From positions 1,304,501 to 1,368,500 of the forward strand of contig OY848920.1 in the NCBI GenBank assembly GCA_963693285.1: a DNA stretch of 64,000 bases, written 5' to 3'. Shown here one piece after another: positions 37,751 to 48,762 of this stretch. How positions within the stretch are numbered: the first letter of the stretch is position 1; every line of letters begins with the position of its first letter. The notes under the pieces were generated by a model that saw only the letters and a list, made by a program, of their open reading frames with translations, was not told where the DNA came from and made no database searches. Position numbers and translations under genes: made by a program. The stretch is from Xestospongia muta (lineage: Eukaryota; Porifera; Demospongiae; Haplosclerida; Petrosiidae).

Positions 37751-39757
37751 AATTTCTTTACTTTCCAATAAATTCAAATTCTACCTCCTTGTACGCCAAA
37801 TGATTAGCAAATAATCGCAAAATGTTAAGTCCCAAAGAGCAAAAAATCCACATTACACCCACGATAAGTGAGAACCTACACACAAACAACAAGAATTTGT
37901 TATAAGAAACTATAAATATATAAGGTTAGAATATTGGACATTTGCCATAAGCATCAATATTGGTAAAAGTGAACAAACATAACTAACAATAAAGATTTGG
38001 CCAGATTTTTCGAAAGTCTGCCTTCAATAGTAAAAAACACCTACAGTTAAGAAAAAAACATTGAGATTTAGTTAATAATTTGTTGTCTGTGTTTGTTTAC
38101 TTTCTGTGCTAGTGTTGACAGGTCTTCTGGTTGTTTGATTCTAAAAATATATAATCCATAACAAAAGGCAAAGAGCAGTAATATATCCAATATAATAAAC
38201 TTTGAGACAAAGTGTTCGGAACATTTAATCTGATACACACCATTTGAATTAGCATGTAAGGGTCCTAGTATCTGTCCTAGTACCTGTAGGTAAAAAACAA
38301 CATAAACAACAAAAGTACAAAAACAAAAAAATATTATCAAGCAACTAATAACTGTCGTATATGTATTTCCTTTATTAAAATGTTATCACAAAGGCCATAG
38401 AATTATCTATCAAAATAATGAATGAATTCATTAATAAATTGACTATGCTTTTTCTCATCAATTATGTCTGGCATAACTTTCAATAGTCTTATATTATTAT
38501 ATTTAATAGCTTCATTGTCTGAATTGACAATGCACTCTGAGATTTTTTCCCAGCATTTTGTTATATGATATTAAGTATAATCCAATCATGAACACAGTTC
38601 AGAATATAACAGAATGTATAGAACAGCACTTTGTACAATTGTATATACTCTACTATTAATAGTCATCATGACACCATTACTATTGTTATGTTAGACCAAT
38701 GACCTTTAAAACAACCAGTCAGACTTAACAGTATCTCTATGTCATACACTGCCATGCATGATCAGCTGTCAATTCATGCTTTGTCGATTCATAATTCATC
38801 CATTTATGGATATAGTTAGTATCAACTTACTATGTCTCTCTCAAAACATAGTAGTATTTGTGTTATACAGGATGCAAGTAACAGTAAAATTAATATTGGC
38901 GGCCACAACAGCTGAAACAATTCACATGTTCTCCGAAGCCACACTCTTGTCATTATACATGGAGGAAGCTCAATTTTCCGCCAACCAATCTAAAAATAAC
39001 AAATAGTAAAGATTATTTTAAGAAATTAGCTTGTCTTATGATGTGTTGATTGTTTGTGTGCTCTTTTGGACATTTTAATGTACTACAAAAGATACTAACA
39101 TGATTACATACTAGAATTATAGAATTGTTTATCAAATTTGTTCGTGGATAAAATAAATGTGATTTTCTTACTATAATTAAAAATATTGTGTATGGTAGTA
39201 ATATACAGTTAGTTTTCTTAACTATGACTCCCATAGGATCATCATTCTGTGTGAAGAACAGCATCATTAATGCAAAATGTCATATTATAGTCTTTGTGCT
39301 AGATATTTGCGATACGTCTTTGACAAGATGTAGTGTGTGCAAACTATGATGGCTTACTCCCACTATGGTAAATTTATCACAAGCGGTATCTTCTCCTTGT
39401 GAAAGGTCACCTAACTGGGAAGAATCACAAACTATAATTATTCTTTTTACTTCTCATGCATCATGTTAACAATATATTATGTCCCATGATAAAAACAATA
39501 TAAACTATCTTCTATTTAAATTGTCAATTTAGAATACACATTGTATCATCAATATACTGTTATAGAAATAACATCTATACACATTTGGCTGTTTCTATTA
39601 TGTGAACAGTGTTGCAAAAACATACTAGTGTCCCAGAATGTGGTGCTTCAGTTGGTGTAGAGTTAACCAGACTGCCTTCTAGGTCTTGTTTTTGGCCAGT
39701 ACTAGAATAATGGTTGTGCTGACTGTTGGTTATTAATGGCTGCTCAACTAAAGCCAT
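35916..39757 (-). CDS. seven-transmembrane receptor-like protein 1 (Gr/Or-like candidate)
   Basis: Twelve exons 5' to 3': 39626-39757, 39358-39414, 39172-39246, 38831-38989, 38101-38283, 37988-38040, 37762-37875, 37312-37501, 37047-37146, 36418-36533, 36211-36348, 35916-36035. Frame is kept throughout; the product is 478 residues with no signal peptide. A polar N-terminus is followed by LLPYTIFLIIIGWRKIELP and seven hydrophobic segments: one each in exons 4, 5, 7, 8, 9 and 10, and the last in exon 12. After the fourth segment comes a polar helix with AINDARISLKKINGHLS. The last segment ends in FFLILQFDEYSW. A PxxxFLxxxGW-type N-terminus, an IN-containing loop before segment 5 and a hydrophobic run ending in QF in segment 7 are features of the insect gustatory/odorant receptor-like superfamily. 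The TY of the classical TY(h5)QF motif is absent. Family assignment is an inference; the seven-pass topology is well supported. Confidence 0.75.
36713..36831. repeat. intronic element with repeated and inverted ATGATGACATCA blocks
   Basis: Inside the intron between exons 9 and 10 of receptor gene 1. TATGATGACATCAC occurs twice, each time followed by ATGTGTCAT, and an inverted copy (ATGATGTCATCAT) follows. The central part contains TTTAGGGTTTAGG, a telomere-like string too short to interpret. It may be a small foldback element. Confidence 0.45.
37716..37748. repeat. (TA)n microsatellite
   Basis: About 16 TA units in the intron between exons 7 and 8 of receptor gene 1. Confidence 0.9.
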
Positions 39758-40498
39758 AGTAAAATCTAAAGAGTTTAATATGTAAAAAACTATGATAATC
39801 TAATGTAAATAAGTGTTATATCTATTTTATTAAACAAATCCTTTGACAACTCATTAAGGGTTATAAATCATAATATATTACCAAACATACAAGTAATGTT
39901 GTGATTATTATACATGACATAAAATAGATACTGTAATGCTAAATTTATACATTTAAATTCTAAGGTTTAGAATTTAGGCTCTAGGGTAGAGTATTAATTG
40001 TCACATATGAATAGGAAGTACTTGCTAGATTTAAAGGCCTAGGCTATGCCCCTTTGTAAATAAATAAACACAAAAGTGAAATCACTTATGTTATTAGCAA
40101 TCACTTGACATACCTCTATTTTGTCTTTGTCAATAGATGAACAGCAACTGTAGCTACACTCACAGGACCTACAGCCACTCCCACACTTCTGTATATTACT
40201 AATGTCAATTTATTCATGACAGCCATTGCACATTGAACAAGTGAATACCAAACAACTTATATTTCTTGCTATGCTATGTAACTTATAACTGGGTAGACTA
40301 TCTTGATATTTATAAGCAATATAACCACAAAATAATATGCTATCTGTGTCTGTTGATTGCACAATTAAATAAAAGATTGACTGTTGTCATAAAATCTTGT
40401 TTTATATATGCTCCAAAGAAATATATGCTTATGCAATGTACTAGAATAATAATATTAAAAAAAACAAACAATAAAAATTTTAAACGTCTTTTCAATAA
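39758..40498. other. intergenic spacer between the two receptor genes
   Basis: The region upstream of receptor gene 1 and downstream of receptor gene 2. No additional gene seen; AT-rich with A-runs just beyond the stop codon of gene 2. Confidence 0.5.
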
Positions 40499-43400
40499 TT
40501 ATAGCCATGTTGCCCAGGAGTACTCGTCAAACTGTAGAAGAAGGAAGAAACCAAAGCCAAGAATAAATGCTCCACCCACAACTAATGATGGTGATACAGG
40601 CACACTGATAAGCTTGGCCTAATAAAAAAGAACATAATAATTTAATGATACATTTAATGAAGATATTTAGCCTGTGATCTAATCTGTCCTTATGCTATCA
40701 ATATATTTATCCATCCACCGTCAACCATATATCTGTTTCCTATAACAGACTAATATTAGCATAACTATATATCTCAAAATGATTTTATGTCCATACCTTT
40801 AATTCTACATTACTACAATATATAACAAAGGAGTCCAAATCCAATTGTGATGTATCTTGATATTGAAAAGGACGTGCTCGAATCTCGAGAGCAGTTTCCT
40901 TTATCTGGTTACCAAAATACGTGACTCTAGCAGCCTTTAAAATTGGTCATGAAAGGAATACAATATTACTCAATGAATATATTGTACCTGAATGAGAGGT
41001 ATGAAGAGCCAGATTATCCACTGAATAGCTGAAAGAAAACCAGTCGAAGCCAGCAGAGCAACTTCTTCATGGTCAATCTGTAATACCTGAATACCATATA
41101 ACGCTAAAGAAAGAACATTAATACGTGAGAAAAAACCTATACTAGTTTCACAAGTACAAGGATGACTGGCTAATATCATTATAGTATAATCCTCTAAAGT
41201 TTACTAGCACTTTATAAGTATGTATAGAAACTGAAACAATTTCATTAAGATCCCATATTATTAGTGTTATGGTCTTACATAACACTGAAGAACAAAGAAA
41301 GATAAACATCATAGTACCCACAGCTCTTGAAAGATGACCGTTAATCTTCTTGAGAGAAATGTGAGCATCATTTACTGCCTGCAATAAAGAATACAATGGT
41401 CAGCCAAGTAGTGAAGACGCCTACAGTTGCCATCATATATACTTTGATAATGTCTTACCTTTATAGCATCTTCAATATTCCAATTAGCTGGTTTTACAAG
41501 TGTACGAATACAAATACTCTCAAAAAAGTATACCATCAGTTGACATTGCATAGCATAATTAATTACTACTGCAGTATAAGCAACATCAAAGACAATAAAA
41601 CCAAATAGAGAAATTGCCAACAACGTGTTCTTGGCAGCAAAAGGCACACTGTAACATAAAAAAGTAGCTTCTTTTTATTTTGTTATATTGTAACTTCAAG
41701 ATCAGTGACTATACCTAATGATACAGTTAGGTAATATCACAACACCTTACTATTACTATAATGATTGCATAATTGGATTGTCTAGTGTATATAAATAACT
41801 ACAAGTTATGACACCAAGTTATATAGCTGATGCCGTAAATAATGACATATATATATTATATTATATCTTACCTTATGAATTCTAATTCTACATCATTGTG
41901 CAAATGATGGGCAAATAATCTCAAAACATTGATTCCTTGAGAATACAAAATCCACACTACACCAACCATAAGTATAATACTAGAGAAAATACAACAATGC
42001 ATCACTAATACCATGAATTAACTTAGGAGTATAATTAATTAGCACTATCCCAAAAATTGCAGTACCATAAGAAAAAACTTTGTCTTAGAATAATAATACA
42101 GGTTTTCATGATTATATAGTGATTTAGTGTTTAGTTTATACTTAAAACGCTACAGTTCTTATATATATCAATGACTGCATACATCAGTCAAATATACTGA
42201 CTGACCGTATGGATCTTGCCAGCTTTTTTGATAGTCCCTCTTCAATAGCACAAAACACCTAGATTAAGTTAAACTTTAACTGTCAGTAACAATACATTAT
42301 GAAGTACAAATAAAAGTGTAAACGGAAAAGTCTGACTCGTGCAAACAAAATAATTCGTATTAAAAATCTTCACTGTTCATAATTCTAGTTGTATGTGTGT
42401 GGTGACTTGATTTACTTACTTTCAATGCTAGTGAAGAGAGATCTTCTGGTTGTTTTATACGAAAAATATATAAACTATAAACGTAGGAAAACAATAGTAA
42501 TATGTCCAGTATTATGTATGAGGAAACAAGATGGTCCGTACAGCTTTTCTTATTGTATATACCGTCAATTGTACTATTTAAGGAATCTGGTTGTATCTAA
42601 TAAAGAAAATCATATAAATTTACATTTTTGATGATCAAGTTACAACTTCATTGCTTACACCTTTTAAATAAGTTAGTAAGTAATGACTTTACAAAAGCCT
42701 TACTTTCTTCCGCTAGCACCCATTTATTAATATTATTGACTTACTATGTCTCTTCCAAAGCAGAGTAATATCTGTGTTACACATGATATCAACAAAAGCA
42801 TGATTAATATTGTTGGCCAAATCCACTGTAATTCACAAATTCTTCGAAGACCAGATCTATTAATGATCCAATGAGGGAGCCCAAACTTTCGCCAACCAAT
42901 CTAAAACAATTAGAAAACACAATAATATTTGTCTGTGACAAAACAAGTTGACAAGTGCAGCTTGTTAGCGTTAAGAAGGTATCACAAGATATTTAGAAGA
43001 ATTGGCTATTAAGTTTACACAAAACAAAAAAGCTTTGATCACATTTATTCTGAACTACTTCTATATGCATTATTCTTTTTGTTGAATCAATATCATTATT
43101 GATTAATTAGGTATATGTATAATGTAACTACTTACAATAGTTAAAAATATTTCATATGGCAGTAGTATACGCTTTGTTCTATCAAGTATTGCCCCCAATG
43201 GATCATTTTGAGGAAACTACACACAAAGAACAATAAAATGGCACCAACTCATAAAATGTATAATAATACCTCTATTATAGTGAAATCCTCATTTCTAACA
43301 TCAATATCTCTTTCTTGTAGAATTTCATGATTCTAGACAATATTATATAGAAAATAAATTAAGAAATATACATAATACACAATATATATAATCCTAATAT

Positions 43401-43692
43401 AATAAAGTTAAAATTCAATACTGCAATATAAACTAGTGCTGTTAAGATACAAGACAGAAACAAACTTTGTCTAGTTTATTATACAACACAGTCTAACTTG
43501 TAGCTAGATCACTAACTGACTGTACTGAATATAAACAACAGTAGCTCCACCCAAGATAGGTATTACTTGTTTGTAAGAAGGTGAGGTTTCACTTCGGGTA
43601 GATTGATTAATGAAGCTGCTGTAGTGTTCTTGGCTAGTACTTCCATATTGCTGTTGATGTCTATCTTCTAGCAGTAATATTGTGTCAGCCAT
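40499..43692 (-). CDS. seven-transmembrane receptor-like protein 2 (Gr/Or-like candidate)
   Basis: Twelve exons 5' to 3': 43567-43692, 43270-43332, 43136-43216, 42745-42900, 42420-42596, 42206-42258, 41872-41979, 41459-41648, 41279-41378, 40988-41103, 40797-40934, 40499-40618. Exon phases match receptor gene 1 exactly, so the two arose by tandem duplication. The product is 475 residues. Visible segments include LLPYEIFLTIIGWRKFGLP, WPTILIMLLLISCVTQILLC (TM1), YIILDILLLFSYVYSLYIF (TM2), ILMVGVVWILYSQG (TM3), AISLFGFIVFDVAYTAVVIN (TM4), GTMMFIFLCSSVL (TM5), STGFLSAIQWIIWLFIPLIQ (TM6) and GGAFILGFGFFLLLQFDEY (TM7). The start follows from alignment with gene 1; an upstream in-frame ATG exists but is not shared. 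The C-terminal third is best conserved between the copies. Ligand and partner are unknown. Confidence 0.75.
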
Positions 43693-44122
43693 ATTAGTAA
43701 CCCATGAAATTAAGCTGTATACACCACAAGAAAGAAACAGGTACACGCATTAAATATACACACAAACACATCTACTCCTGAATGGAAAGATAGGATATAT
43801 GATCTTATTACTAACCTGTACTAGCGTCTTAAGGATGGACCTTAAGACAAAGCCAGCAATCATAAGCTCATTCAGCAAAAGAAAGCAGCAGGGCACTCCC
43901 TCTTCATTTATACATAATCACCTTATGAATAATACATTCACATAATGAATAATATATATACGCACACACACACACACACACATATATATATACTTACTAC
44001 TTAATAAAAACAGCACTCAACATACATTTATTCAAACATATGTAACACACTAGACGCTAACAAAATGGAATCAAAGAGTAACAAAATTATGTTACATTTT
44101 TATAGTCTTCCTCCATTGTTCG
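43693..44122. other. spacer between receptor gene 2 and beta-helix gene 1
   Basis: Contains a (CA)n/(TA)n microsatellite at 43961-43992. No gene seen. Confidence 0.6.
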
Positions 44123-47100
44123 TTATTGGATCTTATATTGAGTTGAAACCTCTTCATTGTTTCCCTCTGATAAAAAAGGTTTACGAAGTTCAACTTCAGC
44201 TCCTTTATCAGGGTTTCCTTTACTGCAGCAAAACGTACATTTTTTCTTCAACACTTCATGATATCTTTCAACATATAATCCAATGAAAGAAATCACTGTC
44301 CAAGCAAATGGAACCCAAACCAATATGGTTTGTAATATGTACCCCCATGTGGAGAGTGGGATACCGATAACAGTGTAATAGTACTGATACATACTTAAGA
44401 CTATTATTATAGCTAGAAGAAAAAGTGACAAGGCTTCAACAACATTAGGATCAACATATTTGTAGATGTTCTTTTTATAGGGTCGGATAACAATGATAAC
44501 TATTCCACCGAAAATGCAGAAGCTAAACTGTAGTATGTACTGAACAATAATATTCCAAGCTACCATGTAGGATAAAATAATAAGAATTCGCAGCATAAAG
44601 AAGCCACCTGCCATCCACCGAAGATCGTAAAGACTCCATGATGTGTATATGGCAATTCTACAGTATCTTGACTTTTTTTGTTTATAGCTACAGAGATTGG
44701 TTGATGTGCAGCAGTAATACTCGTATCTCCAACAATCTCTACAACTACCATCTTTATTCTTCCTCTCTTTGCAACACGAACATAAATGTATGTCCACTAT
44801 GTGACCCAGAGTTGTGTCAAAATCATCTTTACCATCACGAAACTCCTTCTGAAACTGATGAAGTAAATGATTAAAGAAACCAGCATTTTTTTTAGGATCA
44901 TTTGACCTAAAACAGAATAAAAAAATGGGAATTACCACCACAAATGGAACACCAATCAATAATGCCACAGCCAAGTATATAAAATATTCAGAACTGTTAT
45001 ATATAATGTTTCCATCCAAGTACAAAACTTGGCCACTATTATTTAAAGAAGTGTCATATGGACCTTTGAGTGACACAGGAGTCAACAGAAAACCAGTTAT
45101 GACTGCAAGTTTAGTATAGCTCAGGAGGATGAAGGTAGCAAGGGCATTAGGAGCATTTTTCAATTTTGAAGCACACTTTCGAATGCACCCGTCTCGTTTG
45201 TCTTTACAGTAAATGATACCTACTGCTATAACAAAAATCAAAGGTAAGAATGCAGGAATGTATTGTATAGCAATGATAGTTGCATAGTAGCTGGTTTTTG
45301 ATATGCAAAAATTCTGCCATATAATTCCAAAGTTCAAATTGTATATGTCATAAATGAAGAAATACATTGTTTCAATGATGTCCGGAGCCTTCTCATTGAT
45401 ACCAGGAATATTATTGAAAGGGATGATATCATCACCATCCAAGGATATAACACTTGTTATCATTTGTCCAAACAATATGGGACCATGTAGCAAACCAGAC
45501 GTCAGAGGTATGTCAACAAAGAAAATACCAAAAATAAAAATAAATGGAAGCATCAAATCGAAAATGATAAACAATACTAAGCCTGGAACAATGGATGTGC
45601 ACTTGACACATTTCATTTGATGAATATTAATTGCAGGGGCGTACCCTTCAATGCATTTGCTACATAGAACACCCTTGTTATATGAACCACATAATTGCCT
45701 CTCAACCATTTCGAATGAGTCATTCAGCTTAATATGACCCCCGTAAAGTCCCTCATCTCTAAAGTTACAATTTCTACAATGACCAACCACAGTGATGCTA
45801 CTATCAAGAGAAGATTGTCCTATCCAGAACCCACGTAAAAGTTCAGCATGGAATTCAAGATTGTGACACTTGATACGATGATTAAAATTACCAGTACATC
45901 GGCATCCTCCATGAACAAGAGCAAGACCAGGAGGACACTCTAGGAATTCAACATGTAATTCAGTTTGAATGATGTTTTGACTGACTGTATCAACTGCTAC
46001 AGTACCAGTCTTATCTTCATCATATTCAGTTTTATGTAGCACAATTTTATCATTATATGTGTAACTGTATCGCTCATCAACTGTTACACTATCTGATGTG
46101 TTATAAATGTGGAGAACTAAATCTGAGATAACGTTTTCACCTTGATCATCTCTAGCAGTGATATTCATTTTTGACGGTTTACCAGGTATCACTGATATAT
46201 TAAGTGGTGAACCATTGTCTACAAACATAGCTGCATCAGTAAGAATTTGGCTTTTGCATGCAGCTACTGTTGTGTTAAAATCATAAACCCAACGTGTTTC
46301 ATTTTCAGTATTCCAGCAAAAAACTTCATCAACTTTGCTCTGGTTTGAAGTTAGAGGCCCAAACCCTCGGCCTAATACACAAGGTAGTATTGATGTAGCA
46401 TATATTGATGTGGAATTTCTACTGCCTTTATTATTTGTAAAATTAAACAGTGTCTTCCAATCTGTTGGACTAGTCATAATGTTGTAGTATTGTATGAAAC
46501 AATTCATTGAAGTTTTTTGGACCTGAACACCCAGATACTCAGCATAGATTGCACCACCCAGATTAGTTGCTTTGTTGGTCTCAAATTTAAAAGCTGTGTT
46601 TTTTTGAATTTTAATAAAAGACCCACTATACAGACCTATTGCTCCTCCATTACGTCCAAGATTTCGAATAAACAAAGCAGTCGTATTAACACCAAAATAC
46701 ATCTTACTTCCTGCAGCTACTAATGCAGTTCCATCATAATTATCGGCAAAAAGAATGAATTTGTAAAAATATACTGTGATACCATCGATGTACATAGCAC
46801 CAGCTCCCAGTTGCTTTCCAAGAGAGTCTTTATATTTCACGGAGTTATTCTTGATAATGGTGTTTGTCATATTAACTTGATACAAAAGGCCATTGCTGAC
46901 TCCATGAAATGGAGTGAGATGAATAGCAGCACCTATTTTGGCTATATTGTTGAAATAATTACAATTGACCAATGCTAGTGTATTAGCACTACCGTCACTA
47001 ATGGAAGTCTGACGTGTAGTGATATAAAACAATGCACCTCCATTTAGTGCATAGTTGTCAATAAAACTTGCATTCTCTAACAGGAAACTATTGCCTGAAA

Positions 47101-48175
47101 CGTGTCCATAGTTTGGTAAAAAAAAGTAGCTAAAATAAACCCCTCCCCCTGACTGCTGAGCTGTATTACTACTGAAAATATTACCATCTGTTACTACAAT
47201 ACTGTTATTATAGCTACTATCTTGCATATCTAGATAAATGCCACCACCGAACACAGCTCTGTTATTATTAAAACTACATTGTTCTATAGTAATGTGATTA
47301 TTACTAGCATAGCCTTTAAAGAATACAGAGAGCCCACCACCTTGACCGAATGCTATATGATACAATTTTTGTGGAAGGACATATATTTCTGATGAGATTT
47401 CATTTTTGGCTGTATTCCTAATAAATTGACACCCAGATATTACATATTCAGAATTAGAGACCGAGCTAGTTGGTAATTGAGTTGTTTGGTCATTGCATGC
47501 TGTATCACCTGGAAAACAATATGGAAACTCAATATATACACCACCACCATTATTAACTCCATATTGCCCAGGGTTATCAACGAAGATACTGTTTGTGATA
47601 TAGTTTGTTCCAAGTGTGTAATAAATCTGAACAGCAATACCTAGACTATTTTTTATTGTGACGTAGTCTAAAGCAATAGAGGAACAGCCTTCAAAGTATA
47701 AGGCAACTTTAGAGGTTAAAAACTTCATATCTTCAGAATGATTATTGAAGTCATAACTTGTGCTAGAATGTTCTACACCACACCCATTAAAGATTAGACC
47801 ACTAATGGTAATATCCTCAGATTTTATAAATGTTAAACCAGCACCAGGCTCTCTGCAAACAATCTCAACAACACCTTCACCATCCTTTTTTATAGTAATA
47901 CCTTTTCCACTGTTATTAAAAGTAGTTTCTGCTAGTAATTCATATTGACCTTGTTTGATATACACAGCAACAGAAGATCCATTATTAATATGGTGAATAG
48001 CATAGGTAAGGTTCTTACATGGACTTGATTCCAATCCACAGTCATCATTATATGTACCATTAGTAGCTACATAGATGATTGTGGACTGAGTGTCCACAGA
48101 ACATACCCATGACAACACTAGAACGAATAGATGGAGCAGAATTGATCTAGTATTGTTGGTGCACATACTGGACAT
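44123..48175 (-). CDS. beta-helix multi-pass membrane protein 1
   Basis: A single open frame of 1,350 codons without introns. It begins with a signal peptide (core LLHLFVLVLSWVCSVDTQ). Residues about 30-600 are right-handed parallel beta-helix sequence: repeated GGG(V/I)Y turns, Asn-rich rungs and many N-x-S/T sites. A Cys-rich stalk follows (CPPGLALVHGGCRCTG near residue 745; CRNC near 800; GVLCSKCIEGYAPAIN before the membrane). About eight hydrophobic segments span residues 860-1300, starting with VLFIIFDLMLPFIFIFGIFF, and a short charged tail ends the protein. The first part is like pectin-lyase-fold proteins and bacterial autotransporter passengers. The signal peptide, eukaryotic-style Cys-rich stalk and multi-pass C-terminus point to an animal cell-surface protein, not a bacterial outer membrane protein. 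The role is unknown; adhesion or receptor function is possible. Confidence 0.85.
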   Translation of the reverse strand: MSSMCTNNTRSILLHLFVLVLSWVCSVDTQSTIIYVATNGTYNDDCGLESSPCKNLTYAIHHINNGSSVAVYIKQGQYELLAETTFNNSGKGITIKKDGEGVVEIVCREPGAGLTFIKSEDITISGLIFNGCGVEHSSTSYDFNNHSEDMKFLTSKVALYFEGCSSIALDYVTIKNSLGIAVQIYYTLGTNYITNSIFVDNPGQYGVNNGGGVYIEFPYCFPGDTACNDQTTQLPTSSVSNSEYVISGCQFIRNTAKNEISSEIYVLPQKLYHIAFGQGGGLSVFFKGYASNNHITIEQCSFNNNRAVFGGGIYLDMQDSSYNNSIVVTDGNIFSSNTAQQSGGGVYFSYFFLPNYGHVSGNSFLLENASFIDNYALNGGALFYITTRQTSISDGSANTLALVNCNYFNNIAKIGAAIHLTPFHGVSNGLLYQVNMTNTIIKNNSVKYKDSLGKQLGAGAMYIDGITVYFYKFILFADNYDGTALVAAGSKMYFGVNTTALFIRNLGRNGGAIGLYSGSFIKIQKNTAFKFETNKATNLGGAIYAEYLGVQVQKTSMNCFIQYYNIMTSPTDWKTLFNFTNNKGSRNSTSIYATSILPCVLGRGFGPLTSNQSKVDEVFCWNTENETRWVYDFNTTVAACKSQILTDAAMFVDNGSPLNISVIPGKPSKMNITARDDQGENVISDLVLHIYNTSDSVTVDERYSYTYNDKIVLHKTEYDEDKTGTVAVDTVSQNIIQTELHVEFLECPPGLALVHGGCRCTGNFNHRIKCHNLEFHAELLRGFWIGQSSLDSSITVVGHCRNCNFRDEGLYGGHIKLNDSFEMVERQLCGSYNKGVLCSKCIEGYAPAINIHQMKCVKCTSIVPGLVLFIIFDLMLPFIFIFGIFFVDIPLTSGLLHGPILFGQMITSVISLDGDDIIPFNNIPGINEKAPDIIETMYFFIYDIYNLNFGIIWQNFCISKTSYYATIIAIQYIPAFLPLIFVIAVGIIYCKDKRDGCIRKCASKLKNAPNALATFILLSYTKLAVITGFLLTPVSLKGPYDTSLNNSGQVLYLDGNIIYNSSEYFIYLAVALLIGVPFVVVIPIFLFCFRSNDPKKNAGFFNHLLHQFQKEFRDGKDDFDTTLGHIVDIHLCSCCKERKNKDGSCRDCWRYEYYCCTSTNLCSYKQKKSRYCRIAIYTSWSLYDLRWMAGGFFMLRILIILSYMVAWNIIVQYILQFSFCIFGGIVIIVIRPYKKNIYKYVDPNVVEALSLFLLAIIIVLSMYQYYYTVIGIPLSTWGYILQTILVWVPFAWTVISFIGLYVERYHEVLKKKCTFCCSKGNPDKGAEVELRKPFLSEGNNEEVSTQYKIQ

Positions 48176-48762
48176 GGCAACTGTCTTAAGGACAATACAG
48201 GACTTAGCTGTAGATAGATCAGTAAAAAAAATAAAAGACTCCTTACAAACATATTAACAACACACAAGAGCAATTGTACAGTTATTAATCCAGAGTTTAT
48301 GCTTAATGAACCACTACTATCATACTTTATTACTCATGCAGAACAAGTACTTTAGTAATCAATGCCTTTCCTACTTATAAGCTTATTTCATAGTTTTAAT
48401 GTTATCCATATGGCATCAAACTTACCAAGTTCTCTTTAGTCACTTTTGCACACTATTAAAATATATTAGTTGTTTTAGCCAATTTATGTGCAATCATTCC
48501 TACAAAGTACATTATGATTATGTAGGTAGGATTTCATAGTAACAGACCCTGTCCAGCTGCATAAACAGGTAATTCCATAGTACATTTTTACATTACTAAT
48601 GAAAACTGTACCACGATGTGTATTTTATTGTATCAAATATTTCCCTTGTACTTGCAACCTGTATAACAATATATTCATGTTGTTGCACAGACGCACGCCT
48701 TTTAATTATATGCAAAAAGTTAATTGTATTATCAAAAATCATAAGGTACAATCACACAGCTA
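48176..48762. other. spacer between the two beta-helix genes
   Basis: 587 bases containing the 5' flank of beta-helix gene 1 and the 3' end of gene 2. A plus-strand frame of 60 codons here shows no recognisable feature. No other gene seen. Confidence 0.6.
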
